Positions 48,146 through 57,472 of a DNA stretch of 64,000 nucleotides are shown one piece after another; position 1 is the stretch's first letter; each line of letters opens with the position of its first letter. Below the pieces are notes generated by a model that was not told the DNA's origin, searched no databases, and saw only the letters and a list, made by a program, of their open reading frames with translations. Source of the stretch: Phycisphaeraceae bacterium (GTDB lineage Bacteria; Planctomycetota; Phycisphaerae; Phycisphaerales; Phycisphaeraceae); contig JANQSF010000134.1 in NCBI GenBank assembly GCA_028284155.1, positions 286,619 to 350,618 of the forward strand. Reading direction: 5' to 3'. The position numbers were made by a program, and so were the translations under genes.

Positions 48146-48655
48146 CGAACGATTTTGCCGATAGTACCCGACCATAAACCACGCCAGCCAACCCACCACG
48201 GCCAGACACACACCGCCGAACAGCATCAGCCAAAACGTGTTACCCGTGCCGACGATGCGCGACGAGAGGTGCTCGTAACCGAGGTATTCGATCTGCACCT
48301 CCTGACCGGGCACGTAGTCGTCGCCCTCGTCCAGCCCGACCCGCGTCCAGTGCTTGGCCGCCTTCCGCGTGTTGTCGTTTACAAAGACGTAGGTCACCGT
48401 ATAGCCGATGTGCCGGTTGCCGCGCGACGAGGTCGCTTCCGTAACCTGCGTGACCCGAGCCGTGGCCGTCTTTCCTTTGAACATGTACTGCAACGACTCG
48501 CACGACTTGTACATGCTCACGCAGAACATGAGGAACACGAACAGGCCGGCCTTGATCGCATTGGGGTGGTATTCGGTTTCCACGAGTTGAAGCCTTGCCG
48601 GGTCTAGGGAACGCGTGAAAGCGACATGCCCGATCGTGTCGACGCGGCCGACCAA
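48140..48655 (-). CDS. DUF3592-like membrane protein
   Basis: A 171-residue protein with two membrane segments (~35-52 and ~142-162) enclosing a beta-rich loop with GKTATARVTQVTEATSS and GQEVQIEYLGYEHLSSRI, typical of the DUF3592 family. Function unknown. Its 3' end overlaps the convergent 46976 gene by six bases. Confidence 0.8.
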   Translation of the reverse strand: MVGRVDTIGHVAFTRSLDPARLQLVETEYHPNAIKAGLFVFLMFCVSMYKSCESLQYMFKGKTATARVTQVTEATSSRGNRHIGYTVTYVFVNDNTRKAAKHWTRVGLDEGDDYVPGQEVQIEYLGYEHLSSRIVGTGNTFWLMLFGGVCLAVVGWLAWFMVGYYRQNRSS

Positions 48656-48675
48656 TAGCTATTGCCCGACCCATT

Positions 48676-48705
48676 CTGTTAAAGTTTCGTTAGAATCATA
48701 TTAAC
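48676..48705 (+). promoter_or_regulatory. Pho-box-like site upstream of Na/Pi symporter
   Basis: An AT-rich island reads as three direct repeats with an 11-base period: CTGTTAA-agtt, TCGTTAG-aatc, ATATTAA. This is the arrangement of PhoB/PhoP boxes (7-bp repeats with 4-bp AT-rich spacers). It lies about 80 bases before the phosphate symporter gene, so induction on phosphate starvation is plausible. Confidence 0.55.
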
Positions 48706-48783
48706 GCGCTGGCGTGGCGAGCCGATCTCGGCTCACGACGCTGCGCAGTGCTCAATGAGGGCGCGGCGACTGGAGTGCGATTC

Positions 48784-50529
48784 GTGATTCTGGCCAATAC
48801 ATCTCAGACCATCCAAGTGGGCACGATGCTGATGACGCTGTTCGGCGGGCTGGCGTTGTTCCTATTCGGCATGGACCAGATGGCCAATGCGCTGAAGGTC
48901 GTCGCCGGCAATCGCATGAAGAACGTGTTGGCGAAGCTGACGACGAACCGGTTTACCGGCGTCTTCGCCGGGGCCTTCGTCACCTCCATCATCCAATCGT
49001 CGTCCGTCACGACCGTCCTGGTGGTCGGGTTCATTTCGGCCGGCCTGATGACGCTGACGCAATCGATCGGCGTCATGCTTGGCGCGGGGATCGGCACGAC
49101 GATTACCGCGCAGATCGTTGCGTTCAAGGTCACTCAGTACGCCCTGCTGCCTGTCGCCGTGGGCTTTGTCCTGCTGTTTTGTTTCAAGAACGACCGCGTC
49201 CGCCACTACGGCCACATGATCATGGGGTTGGGGCTCATCTTCTTCGGCATGCACTTGATGGCTGAGGGGACGCGGCCGTTGCGGTCGTACCAGCCATTCA
49301 TCGACGTCATGCAGGGGATGGACAACCCGCTGATGGGCATCCTGATGGCGGCGGTGTTCACCGCAATCGTGCAGAGCTCGTCCGCGACGATGGGCGTGGT
49401 GATCGTCTTGGCCAGCCAGGGGCTGATCTCACTCGAAGCGGGCATCGCTCTTGCCCTGGGCGCGAATATCGGCACGTGTATCACGGCGTTGCTGGCATCG
49501 ATCGGCAAGCCACGCGACGCGGTGCGCGCCGGCGTCATGTACATCCTGTTCAACGTGGTTGGCGTCGTGATCTGGCTGCCGTTCATTGCGCATCTCGCGC
49601 ACGTCGTGACCTGGATTTCACCGTCTCACAGCGAGCTGAGCGGCACCGCACGACTCGCAGCAGACACGCCCCGTCAGATCGCCAACGCGCACACCATCTT
49701 CAACGTAGCCAACATGCTCGTCTTTATCGGGTGGACGGGCACGCTGGCCAAGCTGCTGCAGCGGCTGGTGCCGGACCGGGTCGAACCCACGCCCGACGTG
49801 ATCCAGCCGAAATACCTCGACGAAATCCTGCTGCAAACACCTTCCGCCGCCATGGACACGGTTCGGCTGGAGCTGGGAAGGCTTGGGGCGCGCGCCCTGC
49901 GCATGGTGCGCGGCGTCCTGGACGCGGTGGTGGCCGGCAATCGAAACGACCTGGACCGGCTGGAGAAGATGGACAACGACGTGGACGCGTTGCATGGGGC
50001 CATCGTCTCCTATCTGGGCCAGCTTTCCAAGCAAACCCTGACGAGCGAAGAGTCCGAACTCCTTCACGATTATCTCGCCGCGGCCAACTACATGGAGAAC
50101 ATTGGTGACATGATCGAGACCAACCTGGTCGTGGTTGGCCGACAACGGCTCAAAGAAAACGTGCAAATCAGTGCCGCCACAAGTGAGGTTCTGTCCGCCT
50201 TCCATCACAAGGTGTGCTGGAGTGTCGAACGCGCGATCAAGGCTCTGGTCGAGAACGACGCATCCATTTCGTCGGAGATCACGTCGGCCAAGGAGGAGAT
50301 CAACAGGGTCACAACCGACGCGGAGAACCACCTTATGGGCAGGCTCGCGGCCGACGAACCCAATCGGCTTGCGGCGTTCCGCCTCGAGTCCGAAATCATC
50401 GAATACCTCAAGCGCATGTACTACTTCGCTAAGCGAATTGCCAAGATCGTACCCGAGAGGGAAAGCGAGCCTTCCGCGCAAGCGAAAGAAGGCGATGCCG
50501 CGACGCAGGCGATCTCGGCCGCCGACTAA
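48784..50529 (+). CDS. Na/Pi cotransporter family protein with PhoU-like domain
   Basis: About 582 residues. The start is uncertain; I take GTG at 48784 (GGAG nine bases upstream) although GTG at 48748 is also open. The membrane part contains the two inverted-repeat QSSS motifs of NptA/SLC34-type symporters, SIIQSSSVTTVLVVGF and AIVQSSSATMGVVIVLA. Residues ~345-560 form a PhoU-like helical domain. It imports phosphate with sodium. The ppk2 gene follows 17 bases downstream. Confidence 0.9.
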   Translation: MILANTSQTIQVGTMLMTLFGGLALFLFGMDQMANALKVVAGNRMKNVLAKLTTNRFTGVFAGAFVTSIIQSSSVTTVLVVGFISAGLMTLTQSIGVMLGAGIGTTITAQIVAFKVTQYALLPVAVGFVLLFCFKNDRVRHYGHMIMGLGLIFFGMHLMAEGTRPLRSYQPFIDVMQGMDNPLMGILMAAVFTAIVQSSSATMGVVIVLASQGLISLEAGIALALGANIGTCITALLASIGKPRDAVRAGVMYILFNVVGVVIWLPFIAHLAHVVTWISPSHSELSGTARLAADTPRQIANAHTIFNVANMLVFIGWTGTLAKLLQRLVPDRVEPTPDVIQPKYLDEILLQTPSAAMDTVRLELGRLGARALRMVRGVLDAVVAGNRNDLDRLEKMDNDVDALHGAIVSYLGQLSKQTLTSEESELLHDYLAAANYMENIGDMIETNLVVVGRQRLKENVQISAATSEVLSAFHHKVCWSVERAIKALVENDASISSEITSAKEEINRVTTDAENHLMGRLAADEPNRLAAFRLESEIIEYLKRMYYFAKRIAKIVPERESEPSAQAKEGDAATQAISAAD

Positions 50530-50546
50530 GTCGCACAGGAGCCGAC

Positions 50547-51407
50547 ATGTCCAAGCCCCCCAATGAATCTGAGTTTCACGCCGCCGCCGCGGAGTCGGAC
50601 ACGGCTGACATTGCCTCCATCGACGGCCCGAAGAGAATCTCAAAAAAACGGTATGAACGTGAATTGGCCAAGTTGCAAACCGAGTTGGTCAAGCTTCAAA
50701 GGTGGATCAGCCACAATGGTTTGAAGGTCGTCGTGGTCTTTGAAGGGCGCGACGCCGCGGGCAAGGGCGGCACGATCAAACGGATCACCGAACGACTGAA
50801 TCCGCGGGTCTGCCGCATCGTCGCGCTACCTAAACCGACCGAACGCGAACAGTCGCAGTGGTACTTTCAGCGCTACGTGAATCACCTGCCCGCCGCCGGC
50901 GAGATGGTGTTGTTCGACAGGAGTTGGTACAACCGGGCCGTGGTCGAGAGGGTCATGGGTTTCTGTACCGACGACCAGTACGACGAATTCCTTCGATCAT
51001 GCCCCGAATTCGAACGCATGCTCGTGCGCTCGGGGATCATCCTCATCAAGTACTGGTTCTCGATCAGTGACGCGGAACAGGAACGCCGTTTCCTGAGCCG
51101 CATCAACAACATCACCAAGCGATGGAAGCTCAGCCCGATCGACATCGAATCACGGTCGCGTTGGGTCGAGTTCTCGAAGGCCAAAGACGCCATGTTCGCA
51201 CACACCGATATCAAACAAGCCCCCTGGCACGTCGTCGACGCCGACGTCAAAAAACGCGCCCGTCTCAATTGCATCGCCCATCTGCTAAATCAGATCCCCT
51301 ACGAAGACCTGCCCTACGAGAACGTCGAACTGCCGCCCAAACAACCACACGGCGGTTATATGCGCCCACCGATCGAAGAGCAGAACTTTGTTCCCGACCA
51401 ACACTGA
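50547..51407 (+). CDS. ppk2: Polyphosphate kinase 2
   Basis: A 286-residue P-loop kinase. VVVFEGRDAAGKGGTIKRI holds the Walker A motif, and FDRSWYNRAVVERVMGF and RWKLSPIDIESRSRW are PPK2 signature segments. It transfers phosphate between polyphosphate and nucleoside diphosphates, storing or using polyphosphate. Single-domain size fits class I PPK2. With the phosphate symporter it forms an uptake-storage operon. About 40 polar N-terminal residues precede the domain. Confidence 0.93.
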   Translation: MSKPPNESEFHAAAAESDTADIASIDGPKRISKKRYERELAKLQTELVKLQRWISHNGLKVVVVFEGRDAAGKGGTIKRITERLNPRVCRIVALPKPTEREQSQWYFQRYVNHLPAAGEMVLFDRSWYNRAVVERVMGFCTDDQYDEFLRSCPEFERMLVRSGIILIKYWFSISDAEQERRFLSRINNITKRWKLSPIDIESRSRWVEFSKAKDAMFAHTDIKQAPWHVVDADVKKRARLNCIAHLLNQIPYEDLPYENVELPPKQPHGGYMRPPIEEQNFVPDQH

Positions 51408-51565
51408 CGCAAGACGTCCGAGTCCTCACGACTGTCAACTCGATGTCAGGTTTTCAGGATCGTCTAGCTCACAGTCCGTCACACGCAGGACGGGCGGTCG
51501 GCGAACTCCGTGAGCGCGGCTGAATCACGTGCCGGCCGTCGCCCTACTGACAAGGCAACCAATCT

Positions 51566-53116
51566 TCATCCCGCGTACGTCTCGTCTTGTTCGATCGTGC
51601 TCAACACCCAGTCGAACTCGCCACTGGTCACCTTCGAGTCGCAGTATTCGCAGACGCCGGCCATGCTGATCTTCAGCGGCGCGCCGCAGCTTGGGCAGTT
51701 GCGCGCGTCGTGCGGGTTGGGCTTGGCGCCTCGGCCGCGGATGAACGTCCAGTATTCGCTGAAACGGCGTGGGTGCGTCTTGTTGCCGCACACGCGTTCG
51801 CCGTGTTCGTCGACCGTGTAGTCGATCACGCTGGCGTAGACCCGGCAGGTGATCGCGTCGTAGAAACGGTCGCTGCGCACCTTGACCGGCACCATGCGCT
51901 CGAACTGAATCTGCTCCAACACGTTGCGCAGCTTCTGCTGCTGGTATTGCCGGATCCAGAACAGGTGGTTCTGGAACAGGCTGTCGGTCTCGTAAGGCCG
52001 AGCACGCTGCCAGTCCTGCTCGGTCCACGCCGTTTGCAACTCCATGAAGATCGTCGTGAACCGTGCGTGCACCTTGTCCCAATCGAGGCCGGGGTTCTCA
52101 GCGAGCAAGCGGTCGTGCTGCTCCTTGAGGTCGGGCGCTTTGATCGTCGGCCGTTCCGTCCCGACCTCCGGCACGTCACTGGTCAGGATCGGGCCGCGCG
52201 TCTGGCGTTGCAGGACCTGGATGCCGCGCACCTGCCAATGCTGTGTGCCCGGCTCGACCTGTCGGCCGCAGTGCTGACACGCGCCCTCCGCATCAAACTC
52301 CAACGCGCTGCCGCAGGCGGGGCAGCCGATCCGCGTGATCGCTTGCGGCTCCGGGCTCAGCAGGTGCGTCTTACGCGACAAGTGCCACATCTCGACGGTG
52401 TAAAAGGAGTGCTCCTTACCTTCGAAGCACTCGGTGTAGTTACTCTCGAATCGGATCGTCGCCGTCACGACCGGCCCTTCAGGACGCACGACGGACATCA
52501 CCGACATGCCACCCACGATCACGTCTTTAACCTGATTGACGGGCACGTTGCCGACGATCCGACTCAACGTCACCTGTGCGGGCTTGCTCACGTAAGGCTT
52601 GTACCGGTCGAGCGAGCCGTCACCACGTGCGACGTGCAGTTTCGCGTAGAGCGTGTAGACAAAATCGCGGAACAGCGCGACCGAAAAGTTCTGGTCCTGC
52701 TCGCGCAATACGTCCCACGCCTTCTGCACACGCAAGGCGCGCTGCCGGGTAAACACCGCTGACGACCCGCCGCCAACGGACCCGCTGGGCGGGCGGTTCT
52801 TGTAGCGATAGATGTGATAGCCGACGAAGATCGCAATCAACGGCAGGCTGATAAGCGGATACTCGATTATCAGATAGATCAGGAGGATGAGGTCACCGCC
52901 GTCCCCGCCGCCCGACCCGCCGCCGCCGCTGAAGCCGCTGCCACCGCCTCCACCAAAACCGCCACCGCCGCCACCGCCACCGCTGAAACCCTGACCGCCA
53001 CCGAGCCGGGCCAACGTCGGGCTGGTCAAAAGCAGCACGCACAACGCCGTCAACCAGCACGTCGCACGCGCACCGGCGCGCTGAACGAGGCTGGCCAATC
53101 GGCGCGCGACGGACAT
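51566..53116 (-). CDS. TIM44-like domain protein with zinc ribbons
   Basis: The frame extends to 53179, but I favour the ATG near 53116 because MSVARRLASL leads into the signal-like hydrophobic segment. About 516 residues: export signal or anchor, a Gly-rich stretch (~42-76), a membrane helix, two TIM44-like domains (VLREQDQNFSVALFRDFVYTLY is the clearest), and two zinc-ribbon pairs (CPACGSALEFD..CQHCG; CPSCGAPLKIS..CEYC). Probably a membrane-tethered protein of transport or quality control. The gene directly precedes, or overlaps with, the TPM gene end. Confidence 0.78.
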   Translation of the reverse strand: MSVARRLASLVQRAGARATCWLTALCVLLLTSPTLARLGGGQGFSGGGGGGGGFGGGGGSGFSGGGGSGGGDGGDLILLIYLIIEYPLISLPLIAIFVGYHIYRYKNRPPSGSVGGGSSAVFTRQRALRVQKAWDVLREQDQNFSVALFRDFVYTLYAKLHVARGDGSLDRYKPYVSKPAQVTLSRIVGNVPVNQVKDVIVGGMSVMSVVRPEGPVVTATIRFESNYTECFEGKEHSFYTVEMWHLSRKTHLLSPEPQAITRIGCPACGSALEFDAEGACQHCGRQVEPGTQHWQVRGIQVLQRQTRGPILTSDVPEVGTERPTIKAPDLKEQHDRLLAENPGLDWDKVHARFTTIFMELQTAWTEQDWQRARPYETDSLFQNHLFWIRQYQQQKLRNVLEQIQFERMVPVKVRSDRFYDAITCRVYASVIDYTVDEHGERVCGNKTHPRRFSEYWTFIRGRGAKPNPHDARNCPSCGAPLKISMAGVCEYCDSKVTSGEFDWVLSTIEQDETYAG

Positions 53117-53175
53117 GCACGCACGACTCCAACGACCACGGCGCGCATCACGTCGGCTTGGACGTTCACCCCGAC

Positions 53176-53823
53176 TCATACATGCGCCCTCGGCCGATCG
53201 GGCAGTTCGTTCACGTCGCCCTCGCCGACGGGCAACGGCTCAGCCAGGAACGCGCCGAGTTGACGGACACATTCAGCCGACGCTTCGACCGGGTCGTCCG
53301 ACGGTTGCAGCGCCGCCAGGTTGTCGATCAGGTCCCGCCAGGCCTGGTCGTCTACCGCTTCGAGCACGCCGACATCGGCGATCACTTCGACCCGCCGCTC
53401 CAACTGCGAAACGTACACGAGCACGCCCGTTCGGCCGAGCGTCTCGCTCACGCCTTCCTTGACGAACGCCGCCAACGCGCCGTCGACCGCCTGTTCCCGC
53501 CGACGCTCCTTCGTCGACAGCAGCCGGCAGAGCAACGGTGAAACATGCACGCCCAAGCAAACTAACACGAACGCGATGACGAACTCGAACGGCAGGAGCA
53601 CCGGGCTGTGCACCGTCCACGGGTTGAAGACGGCGAAGCAGATCATCAACAACCCGCCGGCCGCGCCCGCGTACGCGCCCAGGTCGAGGTAGCTGCCCGA
53701 CTGGGCGCGCAACACCACGACAAACTCGCCCGCGGTCTGAGACTCCACCTCGACCACGGCGTCGGTAATGGTCTGCGCTTGTGCGTCGGTCAGTGAGATG
53801 GTCAGCCCCAGATGGCGGTCCAA
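53176..53823 (-). CDS. TPM domain protein (TLP18.3/Psb32/MOLO-1)
   Basis: 215 residues. The start SLTDAQAQTITDAVVEVESQTAGEFV matches the TPM fold seen in plant photosystem repair proteins and bacterial membrane proteins, and two membrane helices (~55-90) follow. The rest (~120-200) forms the second half of the fold (GVLVYVSQLERRVEVIADVGV). It lies upstream of the TIM44-like gene, with a four-base overlap if that gene starts at 53179. The pair is a recurrent unit. Confidence 0.83.
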   Translation of the reverse strand: MDRHLGLTISLTDAQAQTITDAVVEVESQTAGEFVVVLRAQSGSYLDLGAYAGAAGGLLMICFAVFNPWTVHSPVLLPFEFVIAFVLVCLGVHVSPLLCRLLSTKERRREQAVDGALAAFVKEGVSETLGRTGVLVYVSQLERRVEVIADVGVLEAVDDQAWRDLIDNLAALQPSDDPVEASAECVRQLGAFLAEPLPVGEGDVNELPDRPRAHV

Positions 53824-53900
53824 TCACGGCGCCCGGATCGACAGGCCCCATATCCAATGGACAGCATAACATCGACGCTGCGCCCCGCCAGCCGTTGCGT

Positions 53901-54386
53901 TCACCGACGCACAGCCAGATACCCCGCATCCAACTCCGCGCGCACGAGGTTTTCCTGCGCCATGTAGTCGTGGCAGCGGACGCAGGTCATGACCAGTTGC
54001 ATGTAGTCGAGCGTGGCCGCGTGGAGTTTCTTCTCCTCGGCGTGACGCTTGAGTTCGCGCGTCTGCCAGCGGAACTGGTCGCTGAAGTGGTTGTATTCCA
54101 TCGTGCGGTGAACGCCCCACTCAGCCTTGTTCGACAGGTCGTGCAGACTCCGCGCGTTGTCGGCGATCTGCTCGAAGTCCTTGCGTGCCAAGCCTTCCAG
54201 CACGCCGTGCGCATGGGCCTGCTTGGCGACCATGATGCCGCGCACCGATTGATCCAGCGGCGAGGCCGGACCGTCTCCGTCACCACCTTCCGCCTTGCTG
54301 TTGTCGGCGTCCGTGTCGGCCGACTGGCAACCGGTCAACACGAGGGTGAGCGCGAACAGAACCGAGAGAGTTGAGAAACGGCGCAT
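53901..54386 (-). CDS. Heme c-binding lipoprotein (cytochrome c'-like)
   Basis: About 161 residues. A lipobox (LTGC, Cys ~20) makes it a lipoprotein. The mature part is helical with many His residues and one heme site near the C-terminus, CVRCHDY. The helix content and C-terminal CxxCH fit a cytochrome c'-type four-helix bundle. It may carry electrons or bind NO; no partner gene lies beside it. The ATG at 54386 is preferred over 54392. Confidence 0.82.
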   Translation of the reverse strand: MRRFSTLSVLFALTLVLTGCQSADTDADNSKAEGGDGDGPASPLDQSVRGIMVAKQAHAHGVLEGLARKDFEQIADNARSLHDLSNKAEWGVHRTMEYNHFSDQFRWQTRELKRHAEEKKLHAATLDYMQLVMTCVRCHDYMAQENLVRAELDAGYLAVRR

Positions 54387-55024
54387 GGTCAAAGTCCTTT
54401 CAGATTCAAGCGTTCAGGGGCGGCCTGCATGAACTTGTACTGACAGCGTTGATCGCCGCGAGGCGGGCAAACGGGCGCGGTGTGCGCACACGGCGATCCG
54501 GTCCGGTTGCTCACCAGGTCGAGCGAATCAATTGGCTCAACATACTTTACAGTCGGATGCGATGTCCGCGCGCGCACGAGCCGCAGGACCTGCCTCTTTC
54601 GAATCGTTGTTGCAGAGCCGTCCGCCAGCCATCAGGTCGCCCCCGGGTCAGGGCTCGTGTCTGGCCTGACATCGTGTGACCCGCCGACAGAAGACAACCC
54701 CAATGCTAAGTCCATGCCACGGATTGCTTTCCAACTCGAGCGCCAAGATAAGTCTGATTCGGCTCCCGTGTCAGGGAGGAATCCCCGTAGACACGCCCAG
54801 AGCCCTGCGCTCATGCGACTTACGTCCGATGCACGCCACGGGGGGAGGGGGCGACCCGCCATCACGCCACGCGGCGGGGCTTCCGCCGGGCCAGCCCTGC
54901 CAAACGTGCAGGCACAAGGTGCAGGGACTTGGAATGGGTCGCTACAATGGGCGTGCGTTGGTCCGGCGATCGGCTGGGCTGACCGGTTCACGACACCCTT
55001 TGCCCTGAACGCAGGAGCCTTGAC
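54387..55024. other. Gene-free region
   Basis: No supported coding frame or RNA gene. A 12-bp perfect palindrome (GTGTGCGCACAC) lies at 54480-54491. The last ~60 bases presumably include the promoter of the next gene, but I could not define it. Confidence 0.4.
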
Positions 55025-56401
55025 ATGACGGATTCGAGCACGAACAACGCCTCCAAGACGCCCACAGACACCGGCTCGCCCTCGCGGCGGCAGTTCTTGG
55101 CCACGACCGCCTCGGCCGCGAGCGTCGCGGCGGCGGCGACCTCGCTGGGCATCGGGCAGGTCGCGCACGCGGCGGAAAACGGCACGCTGAAGATCGGCCT
55201 GGTCGGCTGCGGCGGACGCGGCAGCGGCGCGGCCCTGCAGGCGACGCTGGCCGACCCGAACGTCAAGCTCGTGTCCGTCGGCGACGCGTTCAAGGACCAG
55301 GCTGAGCGGTTCGCCGCCGGCGCCCGCAAGAACGGCACGGTCGATCGCTGGGGCAAGCCCATCCGCGACAAGGTGGACCTGCCGGCTGAGCGCGTGTTCG
55401 TCGGATTCGACGCGTACAAGCACGTGGTCGATTCCTGCGATGTCGTCGTGTTCGCCACGTCGCCCCACTTCCGCCCGCTGATGATCGAGTACGCCGTCAA
55501 GCAGGGCAAGCACATGTTCGCCGAGAAGCCCGTCGCCACCGACGTGCCGCACCTCAAGCGCGTCAAGGCTGCCTGTGACGAGGCGGAGAAGAAGGGCCTG
55601 GCCGTGGTGTCCGGCCTGTGCTACCGCTACGAGCGCGCGAAGCAGGAACTGATGAAGCGCATCCACGACGGCATGATCGGCGACATCGTCGGCCTGCACT
55701 GTTACTACATGACGGGCACGCTCTGGCACCGCGGTACGCGGGCTGAGCACCCCGAGTGGTCGGAGATGGAATACCAAATGCGCAACTGGCTGTACTTCAA
55801 CTGGCTCAGCGGCGACCACATCGTCGAACAGCACATCCACAGCCTGGACAAGATGGCGTGGGTGCTCAAGGACCAGACGCCGGAGTACGTGCAGTCAACC
55901 GGTGGGCGCATCCACCGCACGGACGAGAAGTTCGGCGATATCTACGACCACTTCTGCAACCACTTCATGTACGAAGACGGGCTGGAGATGCACAGCCACT
56001 GCCGGCAGATGAAGGACTGCGCCTACCGCGTGAGCGACCACGTGATCGGCACGAAGGGCACTGCCGACATCATGCGTCACTACCTGCGCGACCACGAGGG
56101 CGACATCATCTGGCGTCACCGCCGGCCGCGCGGCCGAAACGTCGTCGAGGACAACATGTATCAGAACGAGCACGACGACCTGTTCGCGTCGATCCGCAAG
56201 GGCGAGCCGATCAACAACGGCAAGTACATGGTCAACAGCACGATGCTGGCGATTATGGCCCGCAACAGCGCGTACACGGGCAAGAAGATCACCTGGGACC
56301 AGGCGTGGGACAGCACGGAAAACCTCGCGCCGGCCAAGTACGAATGGGGCGACCTGCCGCGTCGGCCGGTGCCCGTGCCGGGCAAGACGGCGATTGCGTA
56401 A
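55025..56401 (+). CDS. Tat-exported Gfo/Idh/MocA oxidoreductase
   Basis: A 458-residue protein. SRRQFLATTASAASVAAAAT is the Tat signal. LKIGLVGCGGRGSGAA is the Rossmann nucleotide loop and FAEKPVATD holds the family's catalytic lysine region. The C-terminal half includes SGDHIVEQHIHSLDKMAWV with likely catalytic His residues. It oxidises a sugar or glycan end in the periplasm and is one of many such enzymes in planctomycetes. A bidirectional terminator follows. Confidence 0.92.
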   Translation: MTDSSTNNASKTPTDTGSPSRRQFLATTASAASVAAAATSLGIGQVAHAAENGTLKIGLVGCGGRGSGAALQATLADPNVKLVSVGDAFKDQAERFAAGARKNGTVDRWGKPIRDKVDLPAERVFVGFDAYKHVVDSCDVVVFATSPHFRPLMIEYAVKQGKHMFAEKPVATDVPHLKRVKAACDEAEKKGLAVVSGLCYRYERAKQELMKRIHDGMIGDIVGLHCYYMTGTLWHRGTRAEHPEWSEMEYQMRNWLYFNWLSGDHIVEQHIHSLDKMAWVLKDQTPEYVQSTGGRIHRTDEKFGDIYDHFCNHFMYEDGLEMHSHCRQMKDCAYRVSDHVIGTKGTADIMRHYLRDHEGDIIWRHRRPRGRNVVEDNMYQNEHDDLFASIRKGEPINNGKYMVNSTMLAIMARNSAYTGKKITWDQAWDSTENLAPAKYEWGDLPRRPVPVPGKTAIA

Positions 56402-56426
56402 GACGGAAGAGCGACAACCGAAATCA

Positions 56427-56456
56427 AAACGGCCAACCCGAAAGGGTTGGCCGTTT
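56427..56456. terminator. Bidirectional hairpin terminator
   Basis: A perfect 13-bp stem with a GAAA tetraloop (56427-56439 with 56444-56456); AAA on the left and TTT on the right let it work on both strands. It closes the 55025 gene. Confidence 0.9.
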
Positions 56457-56525
56457 GAGTTAATGGGCTGAAAGCAACCCGGTCTTTGAAAAGTGAATCA
56501 AGCATGAACGGGTTACAATGCGGTC

Positions 56526-57434
56526 ATGGCAGGACAACCGCCGCATGAGCCGACGAATGCGACCTGCGGGCAATGCGGGTACAGCGTCGAAGGACTGACA
56601 TCGTTCAACTGCCCGGAGTGCGGGGCGGACCTGCGAACCGTTGGGATAGTCTCACCCAATTCGCGTCGCCCCGGTAGTCTGCTTCACCTGTTCTGGCAGA
56701 TCCCGCTCGTCACCGTGTGCAGCGCGGTGTTCGGCCTGTTGATGCAAAGCGTCATCATGGCGATGACGGACGGCAATCAAGTGCGTGCCAGGATGATGGG
56801 TCCGCCCCTCACGATCCTGATCTGGGTCGGTTGTTTATGCCTGCTGGTCTGGTGGCATGTGCGCAAACGTCAGGCGACGCTGTTAAACCCCGTCACGGCT
56901 CATCGTGTGACTCATGAGCCGACCGGCAGTGCCTCGGACACGCAGCCAACCAGTGCCGTCTTGACCATCATGTTCGTCGACATGCAGGACTACTCAGGGC
57001 AGACGACGACGCAGTCGCGTCAAGGGCTGGCCCAACTCGTTCAGCGGCTGCGCGACATGGTCGACGAACACACCGCCCGCTACAACGGTCGGCTGGTCAA
57101 GTCACTCGGTGACGGGTTCCTGCTGGCGTTCCCCAGCCCGACGGACGCGTTGATCTGCGGACGCGCGTTGCAACAGTCAGCGCGATCCGTCGACCTGCCG
57201 GCGTTGCGGGTCGGGATCAGTACGGGCGAGGTGACGTTGCAGGCGGACGACGTGCTGGGCAAACCCGTCAACGTGGCCGCACGCATCGAGCAGATGACGG
57301 AACCGGGACACGTCTACTTCGGCGAGGCGACGTTTCACGCGATGTCGGAACAAGAAGTGCCGCACGAGAAAGTGGGCACTTTTGAGCTGAAGGGCGTCGC
57401 GATGCCGGTGACTGTCTTTCGTGTGTTGACCTGA
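56526..57434 (+). CDS. Class III nucleotide cyclase with zinc ribbon
   Basis: 302 residues. Residues ~14-38 form a zinc ribbon (CGQCGYSVEGL..CPECGADL), two membrane helices follow (~58-115), and residues ~148-300 are an adenylate/guanylate cyclase domain: TIMFVDMQDYS gives a metal Asp, KSLGDGFLLAF the second Asp and GKPVNVAARIEQM the usual Asn/Arg region. It likely makes cyclic AMP. The zinc ribbon plus cyclase combination is unusual and suggests control from the cytoplasmic side. Confidence 0.87.
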   Translation: MAGQPPHEPTNATCGQCGYSVEGLTSFNCPECGADLRTVGIVSPNSRRPGSLLHLFWQIPLVTVCSAVFGLLMQSVIMAMTDGNQVRARMMGPPLTILIWVGCLCLLVWWHVRKRQATLLNPVTAHRVTHEPTGSASDTQPTSAVLTIMFVDMQDYSGQTTTQSRQGLAQLVQRLRDMVDEHTARYNGRLVKSLGDGFLLAFPSPTDALICGRALQQSARSVDLPALRVGISTGEVTLQADDVLGKPVNVAARIEQMTEPGHVYFGEATFHAMSEQEVPHEKVGTFELKGVAMPVTVFRVLT

Positions 57435-57472
57435 CCGGGCAAACGCCGCCGAGGCAAGTCGCGGCCCGGCAC

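Noticed and set aside
51587..52762. 391-codon open frame on the plus strand
   Set aside because: Antisense to the TIM44-like gene, whose zinc ribbons and domain are recognisable.
54480..55028. 182-codon open frame upstream of the 55025 gene
   Set aside because: It overlaps the following gene's start, has no ribosome-binding site and no recognisable motif.
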